From contig MNCI01026528.1 of assembly GCA_015680685.1 (NCBI GenBank), positions 1 through 28,754 on the forward strand: a DNA stretch of 28,754 bases, in the 5' to 3' direction. Made by a program: the position numbers and the translations under genes. Of the stretch, positions 17,961-27,305 are shown piece by piece. The stretch is from Gnetum montanum (lineage: Eukaryota; Streptophyta; Gnetopsida; Gnetales; Gnetaceae). The notes beneath the pieces were generated by a model that was given only the letters and a program-made list of their open reading frames with translations, had not been told where the DNA came from and searched no databases. The stretch's first letter is position 1, and each line of letters starts with the position of its first letter.

Positions 17961-20930
17961 AGTTTTTTCCCAAGAGATATTCTTGTGTTTTTTAAATTGA
18001 ATTTTCAAATTTGCTAAAAAAAAAAAGAAAAAAAAAGGAGAAGGGTATTTGAATAAAGGACTATAAGTATCCAAATTATGAAGCCACATTAAAGCATAGA
18101 ACTCTTAGCATTCTTTACATTATAGTTTTTTCCCCTTATCAAATAAAATTGTTCATTCTCATTTTGACTCTTAAAGATAGAGAGAATCATATCCTAGTTA
18201 TTGCATAAGGTCTAAAACACAACACACACAATGTTCATTTCTAAAGTACATTTGTCAACAACATCGAACATTTTAGATCTTTTAGTTGATACTTACTTAT
18301 GTTTGTTTGCACGAACTTGACATAACAGGGTAAATATATATTGTTGCTAAAACTATTGACGAGCTATTGAATTGGCACACTTAGCACAAACATTGGATGT
18401 CCATCAAACGTAAACGTGAAGCCATTGAAAGGAAACAAGTCCATAATTGTGGTTATAAGTGTTTATCAAAGATTAGCTACTATAAAATCACAATCAATAC
18501 TTCCTAGGATGTTTAATGTTTTTAAATTTTCCCCCTTAGTACCATCAAGATAGAAAACATCGCCAAGCCTTTCAAGATGAAAATTATCATGCTGTTAATC
18601 TCTAAGTGATTTTGAATCTACTTGAATAAAGTTACAACATAGCACATGGTAGAAAGTAGAAATAACTATGTAACTTGTAATTTTTAATGCTTGTAGTTTA
18701 GGAATAAAAAATTATAGATAAAATGTCTAACACTAAAAGTTTTTAGATCTAAAGATAGCATATTCAAATTGTTTTCAACACCTTCCAAAGGGAAGTGAAG
18801 GTTCATAGCTTCTAGCCCATTGCAATGTTGCAAAACTGGATAGTTACAACAATACTATTTCTAATAAATGAATATAATTGAAGAAGAAAAATGCATTCAA
18901 ATATTTTTTTCTTGAAGAGTATAAGAGAAAAATAATAAACTAACATATAAAAAACTAATAAACACACATTTCTAACAGCTAAGTCTCTAGATAAATCAAT
19001 GCCAATAACTCTATTCATTTCTATTGCAAGTTGAATCTATTTAAAGAAGAGTCTTCATTTGCAAATAGACACATATATACACAAAGTTAGAGCATGAAGA
19101 CTAAAATCATATTGTTTCAATTGCTTAGTTAAGGACTTTGTGATAATCAATATTTAATAGAAGATGGGCATAGATCCTCTAAAGCCTGGGCCCATTAATT
19201 TAACCATTTTTCTAAATTTATGGCATTACATATTGAACATTTTCTTGTAATAGTAAGAATACAATTTCTTCTAACACTATTTCCTTGATCCCTTTTAGCA
19301 TTGCATCTAAATATGTGTGTTTAGTCATTCTTATACAACAAAAAGTACTCACAACCATTATCCAAGAGTACTAAGTTCCAGAGTACATTCAAGAACCCAG
19401 AAAGATGGCCACATTTGCTTAAATATGACATTTTCTACAACAATACCCTAACCTAAGTGCTTCCTAGTTTTAATCCAAAATTTTACATTTTTGAAAATGT
19501 ATTTAAATTTGTTAGTACTATGAACAATTCTACTAATAATACCATGATCAATAGATAGTAGTCAACACATGGATGAAATCAAAAAGATCAAAACATTCTT
19601 GTAAAGAATGACCATATACTATTATTCATAATTTTAATGGAATGAGATAATAAGTATATTTTACAAAGAGAATACTACACTCACTTATGGAATGTCAATA
19701 TTTAAATAAATATAATATAGAAATAAATAAACCTATTAAAATGATATATTTAAATGAAGAAAACACAAACTTGTAGCTCATGCTCCTTTGGTGAGCAAGT
19801 TCTCTAAGGGTAAAACTTACCAATATAACAATATGCTTTGAGCATATAGATAACAAAAACACAAAGATAAGTACAACTATTACAATACACAAAAATTAAA
19901 ATAAATGAAATAAAAACTCAATCATCATCATTATCATTCTAGGCTTATCCCAACAATACGAGGTTACCTATCTTTACCTAAAGGCTTAAAGCTCATCTTG
20001 TTAAGATGGGTTCAAGGAGGACTAAGCTAGGAAGGCTAGTAGATGAACAAAAGCCTAATCTCTTCTAAAGTAGCCTTCTATAAGAATAAAATAAAAACTT
20101 AATAACCTTATTAATATTATATCAAACATAGTAAACAGTAAACCAAAGATGGTAAATTAGGTTCATTCCTATAAATGAATGACATAAAGCTACCTTTGCA
20201 ATTACAATCATACATTTCACGAATATCTTGCAACATCTAATATATTAGAGACATACTCTAAATGCAACTTTCTTGAAAAGATGGTAGGCATTTCCTCAAA
20301 TTCAAATACCTAATACATCTTTATTGATTGTAAAAATTTTGTAATTATTTTATGATAGGCAGATAACCCTGAAAATGTTCAAGCATTGTAGCATTGAGAA
20401 ATAAATAAAATTGAAGGTGTACAACACCCTTATAAAACTTTGGAATTTACAAATATCTAGACTAGTCTACCCAAAATCCAATAGAGAAACATTGGAGGTA
20501 AAAAATAACATTATAGGCACAACCATGAGCACAAAGCTCAATCATTAGAATAGTATAGCACTACTTCATGTTTTCCATATAATAATTGATGAGTGTGTGA
20601 CTAAGATCTATCATAACATCATCTTAGTGACTTTATCCTATTAACATGGATTAACCCATTAAAGTAGGCTAAAAGACTTAATAATGATTTACTATGACCA
20701 GTAGTAAGCTATCTATAGAGTTCTTAGATATATACTTTTACCATACCTTCAGGTGGCCAAAACATATAATAGCCCAGTGAATAAATGCCTAATTCAGAAA
20801 ATAATTATTTAATTAAATGTCCGCTATACTATAATCCATTTCAGACCATTTGAAAGGCCCCGACAAGAAAACTTTTGGTTTTCTTATCACCAAATTTCTG
20901 GCTTTCCAATTTTTGCTTGCAACAAACATT
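17961..20930. other. AT-rich interval; only a weak LRR-like relic seen
   Basis: It contains homopolymer-rich stretches (A-runs at 18017-18036), short open frames that look random, and the leucine-rich relic annotated separately at 18470-19430. No RNA gene, complete ORF or element border was recognised. Confidence 0.45.
18470..19430 (-). pseudogene. Possible leucine-rich-repeat (resistance-gene-like) relic
   Basis: Minus-strand scraps in changing frames have LRR spacing. Examples are LSKCGHLSGFLNVLWNLVLLD (about 19420-19355), VIGIDLSRDLAV (about 19005-18970), LQHCNGLEAMNLHFPLEG (about 18834-18780) with NLNMLSLDLKTFSV after it, PKLQALKI (about 18705) and NLKTLNILGSI (about 18520). The pattern L..L.L...L is what plant NLR LRRs show, but AT-rich DNA gives many Leu codons and stops are frequent, so chance is not excluded. 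No NB-ARC motif seen. Confidence 0.25.
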
Positions 20931-21077
20931 CACTCAATGCTGCATTATCATGCTAAACACCCGTGTTCTGTGTTTGAATAAATGCCTTTTCTTTGGAACA
21001 GACCTTTCTTGCAACCAACTCCTACAAGTCTCATGAGCTCCACTTCTCAGACTAATCAAGCGATGAAGCTCCACCAA

Positions 21078-21155
21078 TTGCCCACCTCTAAAAGCCTGCC
21101 AGAGAAGCTCTGTAACTTGCCCACCTCTAAAAGCCTGCCAGAGAAGCTCTGTAAC
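21078..21155. repeat. Exact 39-bp tandem duplication
   Basis: 21078-21116 and 21117-21155 are identical (TTGCCCACCTCTAAAAGCCT... to CTGTAAC). The unit is 13 codons long, so frames on both strands stay open across it. These include a minus-strand frame 20934-21158 and a plus-strand frame 20982-21281, neither of which I recognise as a real gene. Confidence 0.92.
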
Positions 21156-21159
21156 CAAT

Positions 21160-22490
21160 CAATTCTTAATAGACAAGTAAAGCAAATGTCAAGATGCCTG
21201 TCAAAGCATCTCAGAATCTTGTGCGGCAAATTGAAGTGCTCTGTTAGACCAATTATGCTTTTTCACAGAATTTTGCCATGACCAGATTAACCCAGCAGCT
21301 CATGTAGAATTGACACTATCCTTTTCTCAGAAATGCCACTATTAGGATCCACACAAACAGCAGAACAATTTTTGGCCAAAATCATGTTTTTTGTATGGCT
21401 GACATGTCAATATTAATGCATTTCAATTTTTACGTATTCAACATTTCAACAACGTACTGGGAAAAAAGCTAACAATGTACAAATCAAAACATTTGATTGT
21501 TTCCTAAAATGATAATGTAGGTAATCATGTAAGGCAAATATCTGAACTATAATGCCATAAAAAAGGTGATCCACCATCTTCACTTCATGCCTGAAAAGCT
21601 AACCATTTGCATTTAGAACCTCTTCTTAAAACAAATATCATTTGTCTTTTATCGACTATTTTCTTAGACACCACAATCTAAAGTTCCGAAAGTCCCAATC
21701 ACTCCATTGTCTAGTACACACTCCTAGTCTCCCACCACTTTAAAAGAACAGTCCCATCCCATATAAAATTGTTATACAAAGAAACAAAAATGACATAAAT
21801 TATAGTTGCTCAAAACTGGTAGTCTGCCATTTGGAATGCAGCAGTTTCTGCAAAAATTAACTATTTTTCAGGATAAAACCAGGCATGTAGGAAGAACATG
21901 TGTTATGAAAAGTTGAAAATGTCAGATCAAAGGAGTTATCATCAAATTACTGGTTGAAACTACAATCATCTTTATTTACTTAACAATGGATCCATGTATG
22001 CCAGATTCACAGGTACTAAAAATGAACCCATGATTGATCCATCAACAAAAACATTTACACAGGACTCAACGTTACAGTTCACATAAAGTCTCCAGGCTCA
22101 CTGGGAGATGTAAGAAGTCAAAAATAGTGGTTATTCTATGTTTAAAACACATATATATCCTTAATTAACTTAATGAAAAAGGAGACAAAATTCATTTGCA
22201 AACAACTACCCTACTGCATTTCATGATATCCTGGGACAGTAACAATAGAACAAAATTACAAGAATGAGATTTTAAAGAAAACGAAATTTCAAAAAATTAC
22301 ACCATGATAAATGAAGACATGAATGACTTATTGTCACTGTCTTAACCCTTCCTGGAGTCAGGGTTTATGATTTCTGTATTCTTATAAACAACAATCTTCA
22401 GTGACACCAGATGATCAAGCACAAATTATAGTTAATTTGCAGCTTTACAAATACATATTAAAATCACAGAATTCTTTGATAGAACATTAG
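21160..22490. other. 3' flank of the minus-strand gene; no separate gene recognised
   Basis: Base composition is closer to the gene than to the surrounding AT-rich DNA, so this may include the 3' untranslated region and further low-copy sequence. No confident polyadenylation signal or coding exon was identified. Confidence 0.4.
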
Positions 22491-22494
22491 TACA

Positions 22495-25400
22495 TTATAC
22501 ACAAGAATGTACAGGAGTTGGAGGTTTATTGCTGCTGCTTCTGCTGAAAAGGGTTGTCAGGAACAAATCTGTTAAATGACGCATTTCCATTTGAAGTTGC
22601 CGGTACTCCATTCCATGATTTGCATCTGCATAAGCTTTTCTTACAGAGACCCTGATTCTATGGAATCCAGCATTAAACCCATGATAAAAGGACTCAGTAG
22701 ATGAATATGAATATTCTGGATCAGCATTCTCTTGCCTACCAAAGTTGAAAGAGCAAGGAAATGATGTTGGAGAAGTTTCATCATCTTCCTCTTCAAATGT
22801 GTCTCTATCTAAAATTTCCTCTTTGAACTCTTGTGTTGCATCAGGCTTGTCTACTTTCAAAAATTCTTCCATCAAATTTTGAGCCCCAATAGCTGGACCT
22901 GCTTCTGAAATGTTTTCATTCGATTCTTCATCCTCTGCTAGAGCCTTTCCTATCTCTGAAAATTCCTTTTCCATTTCATGTTTTGTAGTTGCTTTTACTG
23001 CTTCTGGTATTTCTTGCTCCAAATCTTGTTCTAGACAAGGCATTTTTACTTCGGAAGCTTCTTGCTTCAATTCTTCTTCCATAATTTCATTGCTGCTACT
23101 CTTCATTGAAGATTCTGATAAAGTAGACACATCAGCATGATCATGATGAGGAGGTTTCTTTACATCAAAACATGAGGAAACGGGTGTTCCACTGACTTCC
23201 TCTGGAAATGAAGAGACTCCCACCTTATTTTTCTTCTCCTTAGATCCAATTCCCTTGCTATCATCTTCAGATTTGATGATACATTCTTGTTCATCTCTGT
23301 AAGTTTCTATTCTCTTCTCTGTTTTTACCATGGCATCAATACTTATGGATTCTATTTCATCACCTTCACTTTCATATATGCTTTCTAACTTCAGTTTAAA
23401 ATTAGCATCATTCAAAGTAGCAGAGTTGAACAGATTTACATTACCAAGTTCTGAAAAAGAATTTTTTAATGGTTGAAAAACATACATGGCTGAGCTGTTC
23501 TTCTGGGGTGTGTTCTGTAGGGATATCATCACATCTTCTTCACTGCCATTAGCCTCCATCTTTGCAACATAATCCACGTTCTCTTCTAGCAGGAAAATTT
23601 CATCAAACAGAGAAGACTGGAACTGGCTCTGGCTCTGGATCTCAGCATCAACATCTGCCAAAGATGCAAAACTACCATGATAACCACAATAGCTCTCAGT
23701 TTCATTATTCAATTCCTGAAACTTAATTTCAGGTTCTTTGGCTAATGGATTATGTTCTTTTTCAAGAGTAGTCATTAAAGAAAGAGACTCATGCCCAAGC
23801 TGAGAATCTATGAATGAAGAAGAATCCTCCTCCTCATGATGATCATAATCATAATCATGTGCCTGCGGTTGTGGTGGTTTGTAGACTTGCATTTCTACTT
23901 TCTCTAGACTAGAAAATGAAGAGACTCCCACCTTTTTCTCCTCAGATTCAATTCCCTTGCTATCATCTTCAAATTTGATGATACATTCTTGGTCATCTTT
24001 GTAAGTTTCTACTCTCTTCCCTATTTTCATCATAGCATCAATACTTATGGATTCTATTTCATCACCTTCACTTTCATATATGCTTTCTAACTTCAGCTTA
24101 AAATTAGCATCATTCAAAGTAGCAGAGTTGAACAGATTTACATTACCAAGATCTGAAAAAGAATTTTTTACTGGTTGAAAAACATACATGGCTGAGCTGT
24201 TCTTCTGGGGTGTGTTCTGTAGGGATATCATCACATCTTCTTCACTGCCATTAGCCTCCATCTTTGCAACATAATCTAAGTTCTCTTCTAGCAGGAAAAT
24301 TTCATCAAACGAAGAAGACTGGGATTGGCTCTGGCTCTGGATCTCAGCATGAACATTTGCCAAAGATGCAAAACTACCATGATAACCACAATAGCTCTCA
24401 GTTTCATAATTCAGTTCTTGAAACTTAATTTCAGGTTCTTTGGCTAATGGATTATGTTCTTCTTCAAGAGTGGTCATTAAAGAAAGAGACTCATGCCCAA
24501 GCTGAGAATCTATGAATGAAGAAAAATCCTCCTCCTCATGATTATCATAATCATAATCATGTGCCTGCGGTTGTGATGGTGTGTAGACTTGCATTTCTAC
24601 TTTCTCTAGACTAGAAAATGAAGAGACTCTCACGTTTTTCTCCTCAGATTCAATTCCCTTGCTATCATCTTCAAATTTGATGATACGTTCTTGTTCATCT
24701 TTGTAAGTTTCTACTCTCTTCTCTATTTTCATCATAGCATCAATACTTATGAATTCTATTTCATCACCTTCACTTTCATATATGCTGTCTAAGTTTATCC
24801 CAACGTTAGCATCATTCAAAGTACCAAGATCTGTGCAACAATTTTTCACTGGTTCAAGAACATACATGTCTGTGCTGTTCTTCTGAGATGGGTTCATCAC
24901 ATCTTCTTCGCTGCCATTAGCCTCCATCTCTGCAACATATTCCAAGTTCTTTCTTGGCAGCAAAATTTCAGTAAACGTAAAAGGCTGGCTATGGTTCTGG
25001 TTCTGGTTCTGGCTCTCAGCATCATGTTCTTCTTCAACAGTGGTCATTGCAGAAAGAGACTCATACCCAAGCTGAGAATCTATGAATGAAGAAGAGTTCT
25101 CCTCCTCATGATGATGATCATAATCATACCCTTGTGCCTGTGGTGCTGGGTAGAGTTTCAAGTCCACTTCCATGAATGAAGAATGTTTGTCGCTGAGCTT
25201 CTTGGTGGTTTGGTTTCTTCTCCTCTGGCATTTGAGGATAATAGCAGTCTCTCTAGCACCTGCAGCAGAAAACTCACGACAAAAGAACTCACCAAAGTTG
25301 AACAAGCAAGTAAATGATTTTGGAGAACTTTCCCCATTTTCCTCATTTACGAATTCTTCTTTGAACCCATTTGCTGCATACAGATTTTCTTCTTCCTCTG

Positions 25401-26526
25401 CAAGAGGCTTTCCTGTTTTTGAAGATTCCTTTTCCATTATTTCCTTTTCTTCTTTGAACTCTTTTGCTACATAAGGCTTTGCTGCTTCTGCTATTTCATT
25501 CTCCAATTCTTGTTCTGTAGCAGAACCAGATTGGCCATACTCCAATGTCTGACCCAACTCTTGAGCAACACATTGCTCTTTTAACCCTTCTTGCTCTGCA
25601 TAATTTTTTGATACTTGTTTAAATTTACAAGGAGATTCTGAGCAAGAATTTTTCACTGGTTGAAGATTAATATACATACCTGAGTTTTTGTTTTTCTGGG
25701 GTCGGTTCAGAAGTGATACGGCCTTAACTTCTTCCCTGCAGTTAGCCTTCATTTCTGCAAAATCATGCAAGTTCTCTTCTGGCGGCAAAATTTCAACAAA
25801 CGTAGAAGACTGGCTCTGGCTCTGAATCTGAACATCTGCTAAAGATGCACCCGTACCATTACAGCCACAAGAATTCTGGTGATGATCAGTTTCATTCTTC
25901 AGCTCCAGAGACTTAATTTCAGATTCTTGGGCTAATGTATCAGGTTCTTCTTCATGAGTAGTCATCTGGTGATGATCAGTGTCATTCTCCAGCTCCGGAG
26001 ACTTAATTTCAGATTCTTGGACCAGAGTATCAGGTTCTCCTTCATGAGTAGTCATTTGGTGATGATCAGTTTCATTCTTCAGCTCTGGAGACTTAATTTC
26101 AGATTCTTGGGCCAATATATCAGGTAATTCTTCATGAGTAGTCATAGCAGAAAGAGACTCAAACCCAAACTGGGAATCCGTCAAAGAAGAAGAGCTCTCC
26201 TCCTCGTCATCACCATTAGGATGAACATAATCATAATCATGTGCCTGCGGTTCTGGATGAACATAATCATAATCATGTGCCTGCGGTTCTGGAGGTGGGA
26301 AGACTTGTACCTCCGCTTCCATGGATGAAGAAGAATGCTTCCAGTTGAGCTTCTTGGTGCCTCTGGCTCGGTTTCTTCTCCTCTGCCAGGTGAGGAAAAT
26401 GGCAGAAGCTCCAGCACATACACCGACAATGGTGAGAATGCGCCGCAGCATTGTTGCCGAGTAGAATAGAAGGGTAGCAAAACTCAACACCAAGAAGAAG
26501 AAAACACCGGATGTGATACAAAACAT
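22495..26526 (-). CDS. Large acidic, internally repeated, probably membrane-anchored protein of unknown function (about 1343 aa)
   Basis: One uninterrupted frame ends at TAA 22495-22497. An in-frame TGA at 26587-26589 bounds it upstream. The first ATG is at 26526 and a second, in a better plant context (CAACA before ATG), at 26451 (1318 aa). From the first ATG there are two hydrophobic segments (CITSGVFFFLVLSFATLLFY and ILTIVGVCAGASAIFLTW), then a basic QRRRNRARGTKK stop-transfer-like stretch, predicting an N-terminal membrane anchor. The rest is very acidic and Ser/Gln/Glu-rich, probably largely disordered. It holds tandem units with HDYDYD, IDSQLGHESLS, QSQSQSQ, YESEGDEIESISIDAM and EDDSKGI signatures. 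The C-terminus is distinct (SPTSFPCSFNFG, then FNAGFHRIRVSVRKAY and DLFLTTLFSR). I recognise no catalytic domain or family. The long open frame and in-frame repeats point to selection. It lacks predicted introns, which is unusual at this length. Confidence 0.85.
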   Translation of the reverse strand: MFCITSGVFFFLVLSFATLLFYSATMLRRILTIVGVCAGASAIFLTWQRRRNRARGTKKLNWKHSSSSMEAEVQVFPPPEPQAHDYDYVHPEPQAHDYDYVHPNGDDEEESSSSLTDSQFGFESLSAMTTHEELPDILAQESEIKSPELKNETDHHQMTTHEGEPDTLVQESEIKSPELENDTDHHQMTTHEEEPDTLAQESEIKSLELKNETDHHQNSCGCNGTGASLADVQIQSQSQSSTFVEILPPEENLHDFAEMKANCREEVKAVSLLNRPQKNKNSGMYINLQPVKNSCSESPCKFKQVSKNYAEQEGLKEQCVAQELGQTLEYGQSGSATEQELENEIAEAAKPYVAKEFKEEKEIMEKESSKTGKPLAEEEENLYAANGFKEEFVNEENGESSPKSFTCLFNFGEFFCREFSAAGARETAIILKCQRRRNQTTKKLSDKHSSFMEVDLKLYPAPQAQGYDYDHHHEEENSSSFIDSQLGYESLSAMTTVEEEHDAESQNQNQNHSQPFTFTEILLPRKNLEYVAEMEANGSEEDVMNPSQKNSTDMYVLEPVKNCCTDLGTLNDANVGINLDSIYESEGDEIEFISIDAMMKIEKRVETYKDEQERIIKFEDDSKGIESEEKNVRVSSFSSLEKVEMQVYTPSQPQAHDYDYDNHEEEDFSSFIDSQLGHESLSLMTTLEEEHNPLAKEPEIKFQELNYETESYCGYHGSFASLANVHAEIQSQSQSQSSSFDEIFLLEENLDYVAKMEANGSEEDVMISLQNTPQKNSSAMYVFQPVKNSFSDLGNVNLFNSATLNDANFKLKLESIYESEGDEIESISIDAMMKIGKRVETYKDDQECIIKFEDDSKGIESEEKKVGVSSFSSLEKVEMQVYKPPQPQAHDYDYDHHEEEDSSSFIDSQLGHESLSLMTTLEKEHNPLAKEPEIKFQELNNETESYCGYHGSFASLADVDAEIQSQSQFQSSLFDEIFLLEENVDYVAKMEANGSEEDVMISLQNTPQKNSSAMYVFQPLKNSFSELGNVNLFNSATLNDANFKLKLESIYESEGDEIESISIDAMVKTEKRIETYRDEQECIIKSEDDSKGIGSKEKKNKVGVSSFPEEVSGTPVSSCFDVKKPPHHDHADVSTLSESSMKSSSNEIMEEELKQEASEVKMPCLEQDLEQEIPEAVKATTKHEMEKEFSEIGKALAEDEESNENISEAGPAIGAQNLMEEFLKVDKPDATQEFKEEILDRDTFEEEDDETSPTSFPCSFNFGRQENADPEYSYSSTESFYHGFNAGFHRIRVSVRKAYADANHGMEYRQLQMEMRHLTDLFLTTLFSRSSSNKPPTPVHSCV
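23214..24624 (-). repeat. Two 234/236-residue tandem units inside the large gene (702-bp period), plus a diverged third
   Basis: Unit C is 24624-23923 and unit D 23922-23215. The same landmark (CCCTTGCTATCATCTTC) falls at 24656, 23954 and 23252, exactly 702 bp apart each time. By my count C and D differ at 22 residues plus a two-residue insertion in D. The preceding segment (about 25173-24625) is a shorter, more diverged copy with the same signatures. All copies are in frame. Confidence 0.92.
25876..26145 (-). repeat. Three 90-bp (30-residue) tandem repeats in the large gene
   Basis: Units 26145-26056, 26055-25966 and 25965-25876 each encode a variant of MTTHEEEPDTLAQESEIKS followed by ELKNETDHHQ. 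They start with the same MTT that ends the IDSQLG...SLSAMTT module elsewhere in the protein, so they arose by local expansion of one module. Confidence 0.93.
26221..26292 (-). repeat. Exact 36-bp tandem duplication in the large gene
   Basis: 26221-26256 and 26257-26292 are identical and encode PEPQAHDYDYVH twice. The HDYDY element is also present once in each of the later large units. Confidence 0.95.
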
Positions 26527-26610
26527 ATGCACAGAATGCAAGACCAAGAACAAGAGCACCCGATGTGATATGACACAATACAGAATTCACGGTCAAGAAC
26601 AATAGCAGTG
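26505..26610 (-). repeat. Imperfect 52-bp duplication across the leader and first hydrophobic segment
   Basis: On the minus strand TATCACATCGGGTG (26570-26557) recurs as TATCACATCCGGTG (26518-26505), followed by similar T/C/G-rich sequence. The upstream copy, read in another frame, gives a hydrophobic ITSGALVLGLAFC like the ITSGVFFFLVLSFA of the gene. So the leader appears to be a frame-shifted duplicate of the anchor segment. Confidence 0.7.
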
Positions 26611-26623
26611 CTTGCTTGATTTC

Positions 26624-26656
26624 TCACAATTCAGAAATTGGGATTGCGAATTGCAT
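26624..26656 (-). other. Short upstream ORF (10 codons)
   Basis: ATG at 26656-26654 opens MQFAIPISEL and stops at TGA 26626-26624, upstream of the main ATG and downstream of the TATA box. If transcription starts about 30 bp after the TATA box (near 26690), this uORF is in the 5' leader and could reduce translation of the main frame. Transcript start is inferred. Confidence 0.5.
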
Positions 26657-26717
26657 AGATACAGCGCGCGCTCAGACAATACAAATATGATATTCACTGA
26701 AATGAATTCTGTTCATC

Positions 26718-26724
26718 ATTTATA
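26718..26724 (-). promoter_or_regulatory. Probable TATA box of the large gene
   Basis: Minus-strand CTATAAATG lies about 190 bp upstream of the first in-frame ATG. A TTGACT W-box-type element lies about 20 bp further upstream on the same strand (within 26738-26748). Positions fit a plant RNA polymerase II core promoter. Confidence 0.6.
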
Positions 26725-26907
26725 GACACGCCTCCTTTCAAGTCAAACGGTATCCGTAGGGTCGGCTTGCATAATAAATTTGAAATTGAAATATTGTTTT
26801 ACAAACGTATGATCAAATTCAAGGTCTTGGTTGGAAATTGGAGGGTGCGGCTTTTGCTTATCCATGATTTCAATTTTTAAACTAAATATTACAAAAATTT
26901 TAAATTT

Positions 26908-26961
26908 TACATTACATGTCAGGTTATTAAAGAGTACATTACACGTCAGGTTATTAAAGAG
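26908..26961 (+). repeat. 27-bp tandem duplication
   Basis: TACATTACATGTCAGGTTAT... at 26908-26934 recurs at 26935-26961 with one difference (ATGTC versus CGTC). Confidence 0.9.
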
Positions 26962-27068
26962 TACCTGACCACCTGTTCAAAGAGTACGGGAAAACCACCT
27001 AAAAGTATGGATGAAAATACTCTAATCATAAATTTGAATTACTTAATTATGTCATGGCTACCCAATCC

Positions 27069-27128
27069 TACATTAATGTAAATAGGAGACAACCCCATTA
27101 CATTAATGTAAATAGGAGACAAACCCAT
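27069..27128 (+). repeat. 30-bp tandem duplication containing a 12-bp palindrome
   Basis: 27069-27098 and 27099-27128 differ by one base. Each unit begins with the perfect palindrome TACATTAATGTA. Confidence 0.9.
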
Positions 27129-27140
27129 TACAATAAAATG

Positions 27141-27305
27141 ATGTAGAGCATAGGTTGTTGGGCAGTTGGTTAGTTTGTGCAACTTTGTACTCATAGGTAT
27201 TGCTTTCAAAGCCCAATATTACCTTTTGCATTTATTGCCCCACTAGGGGCATATACTAGGTAGACATGACTTTTTCCTCAAGAAAATAAAAATAAAAATT
27301 AAAAC
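27141..27305 (+). mobile_element. Possible tRNA-derived SINE
   Basis: TTGGGCAGTTGGTTAG (27158-27173) resembles a tRNA box A and GCTTTCAAAGCCC (27202-27214) a box B. They are about 43 bp apart, the tRNA spacing. A 6-bp stem TGCCCC/GGGGCA (27236-27251) follows, and the sequence ends in an A-rich AAGAAAATAAAAATAAAAATT tail. It is not a functional tRNA because the acceptor and anticodon arms do not fold. Target-site duplications were not securely identified. Confidence 0.42.

Noticed and set aside
19695-19892. Small membrane protein on the minus strand (65 codons)
   Set aside because: The hydrophobic look follows from AT-rich codons; no start context, homologue or conservation can be seen.
25158-26602. 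Other-frame ORFs overlapping the large gene (25158-25346, 25172-25474, 26181-26480, 26273-26602 and others)
   Set aside because: They are shadows of the long minus-strand frame. The 26273-26602 frame was considered as an alternative start but has no ATG and breaks soon after; it only reflects the duplicated leader.
27141-27215. Functional tRNA gene
   Set aside because: Box A and B resemblance is present, but no acceptor stem or anticodon arm can be folded, so a SINE-type remnant fits better.
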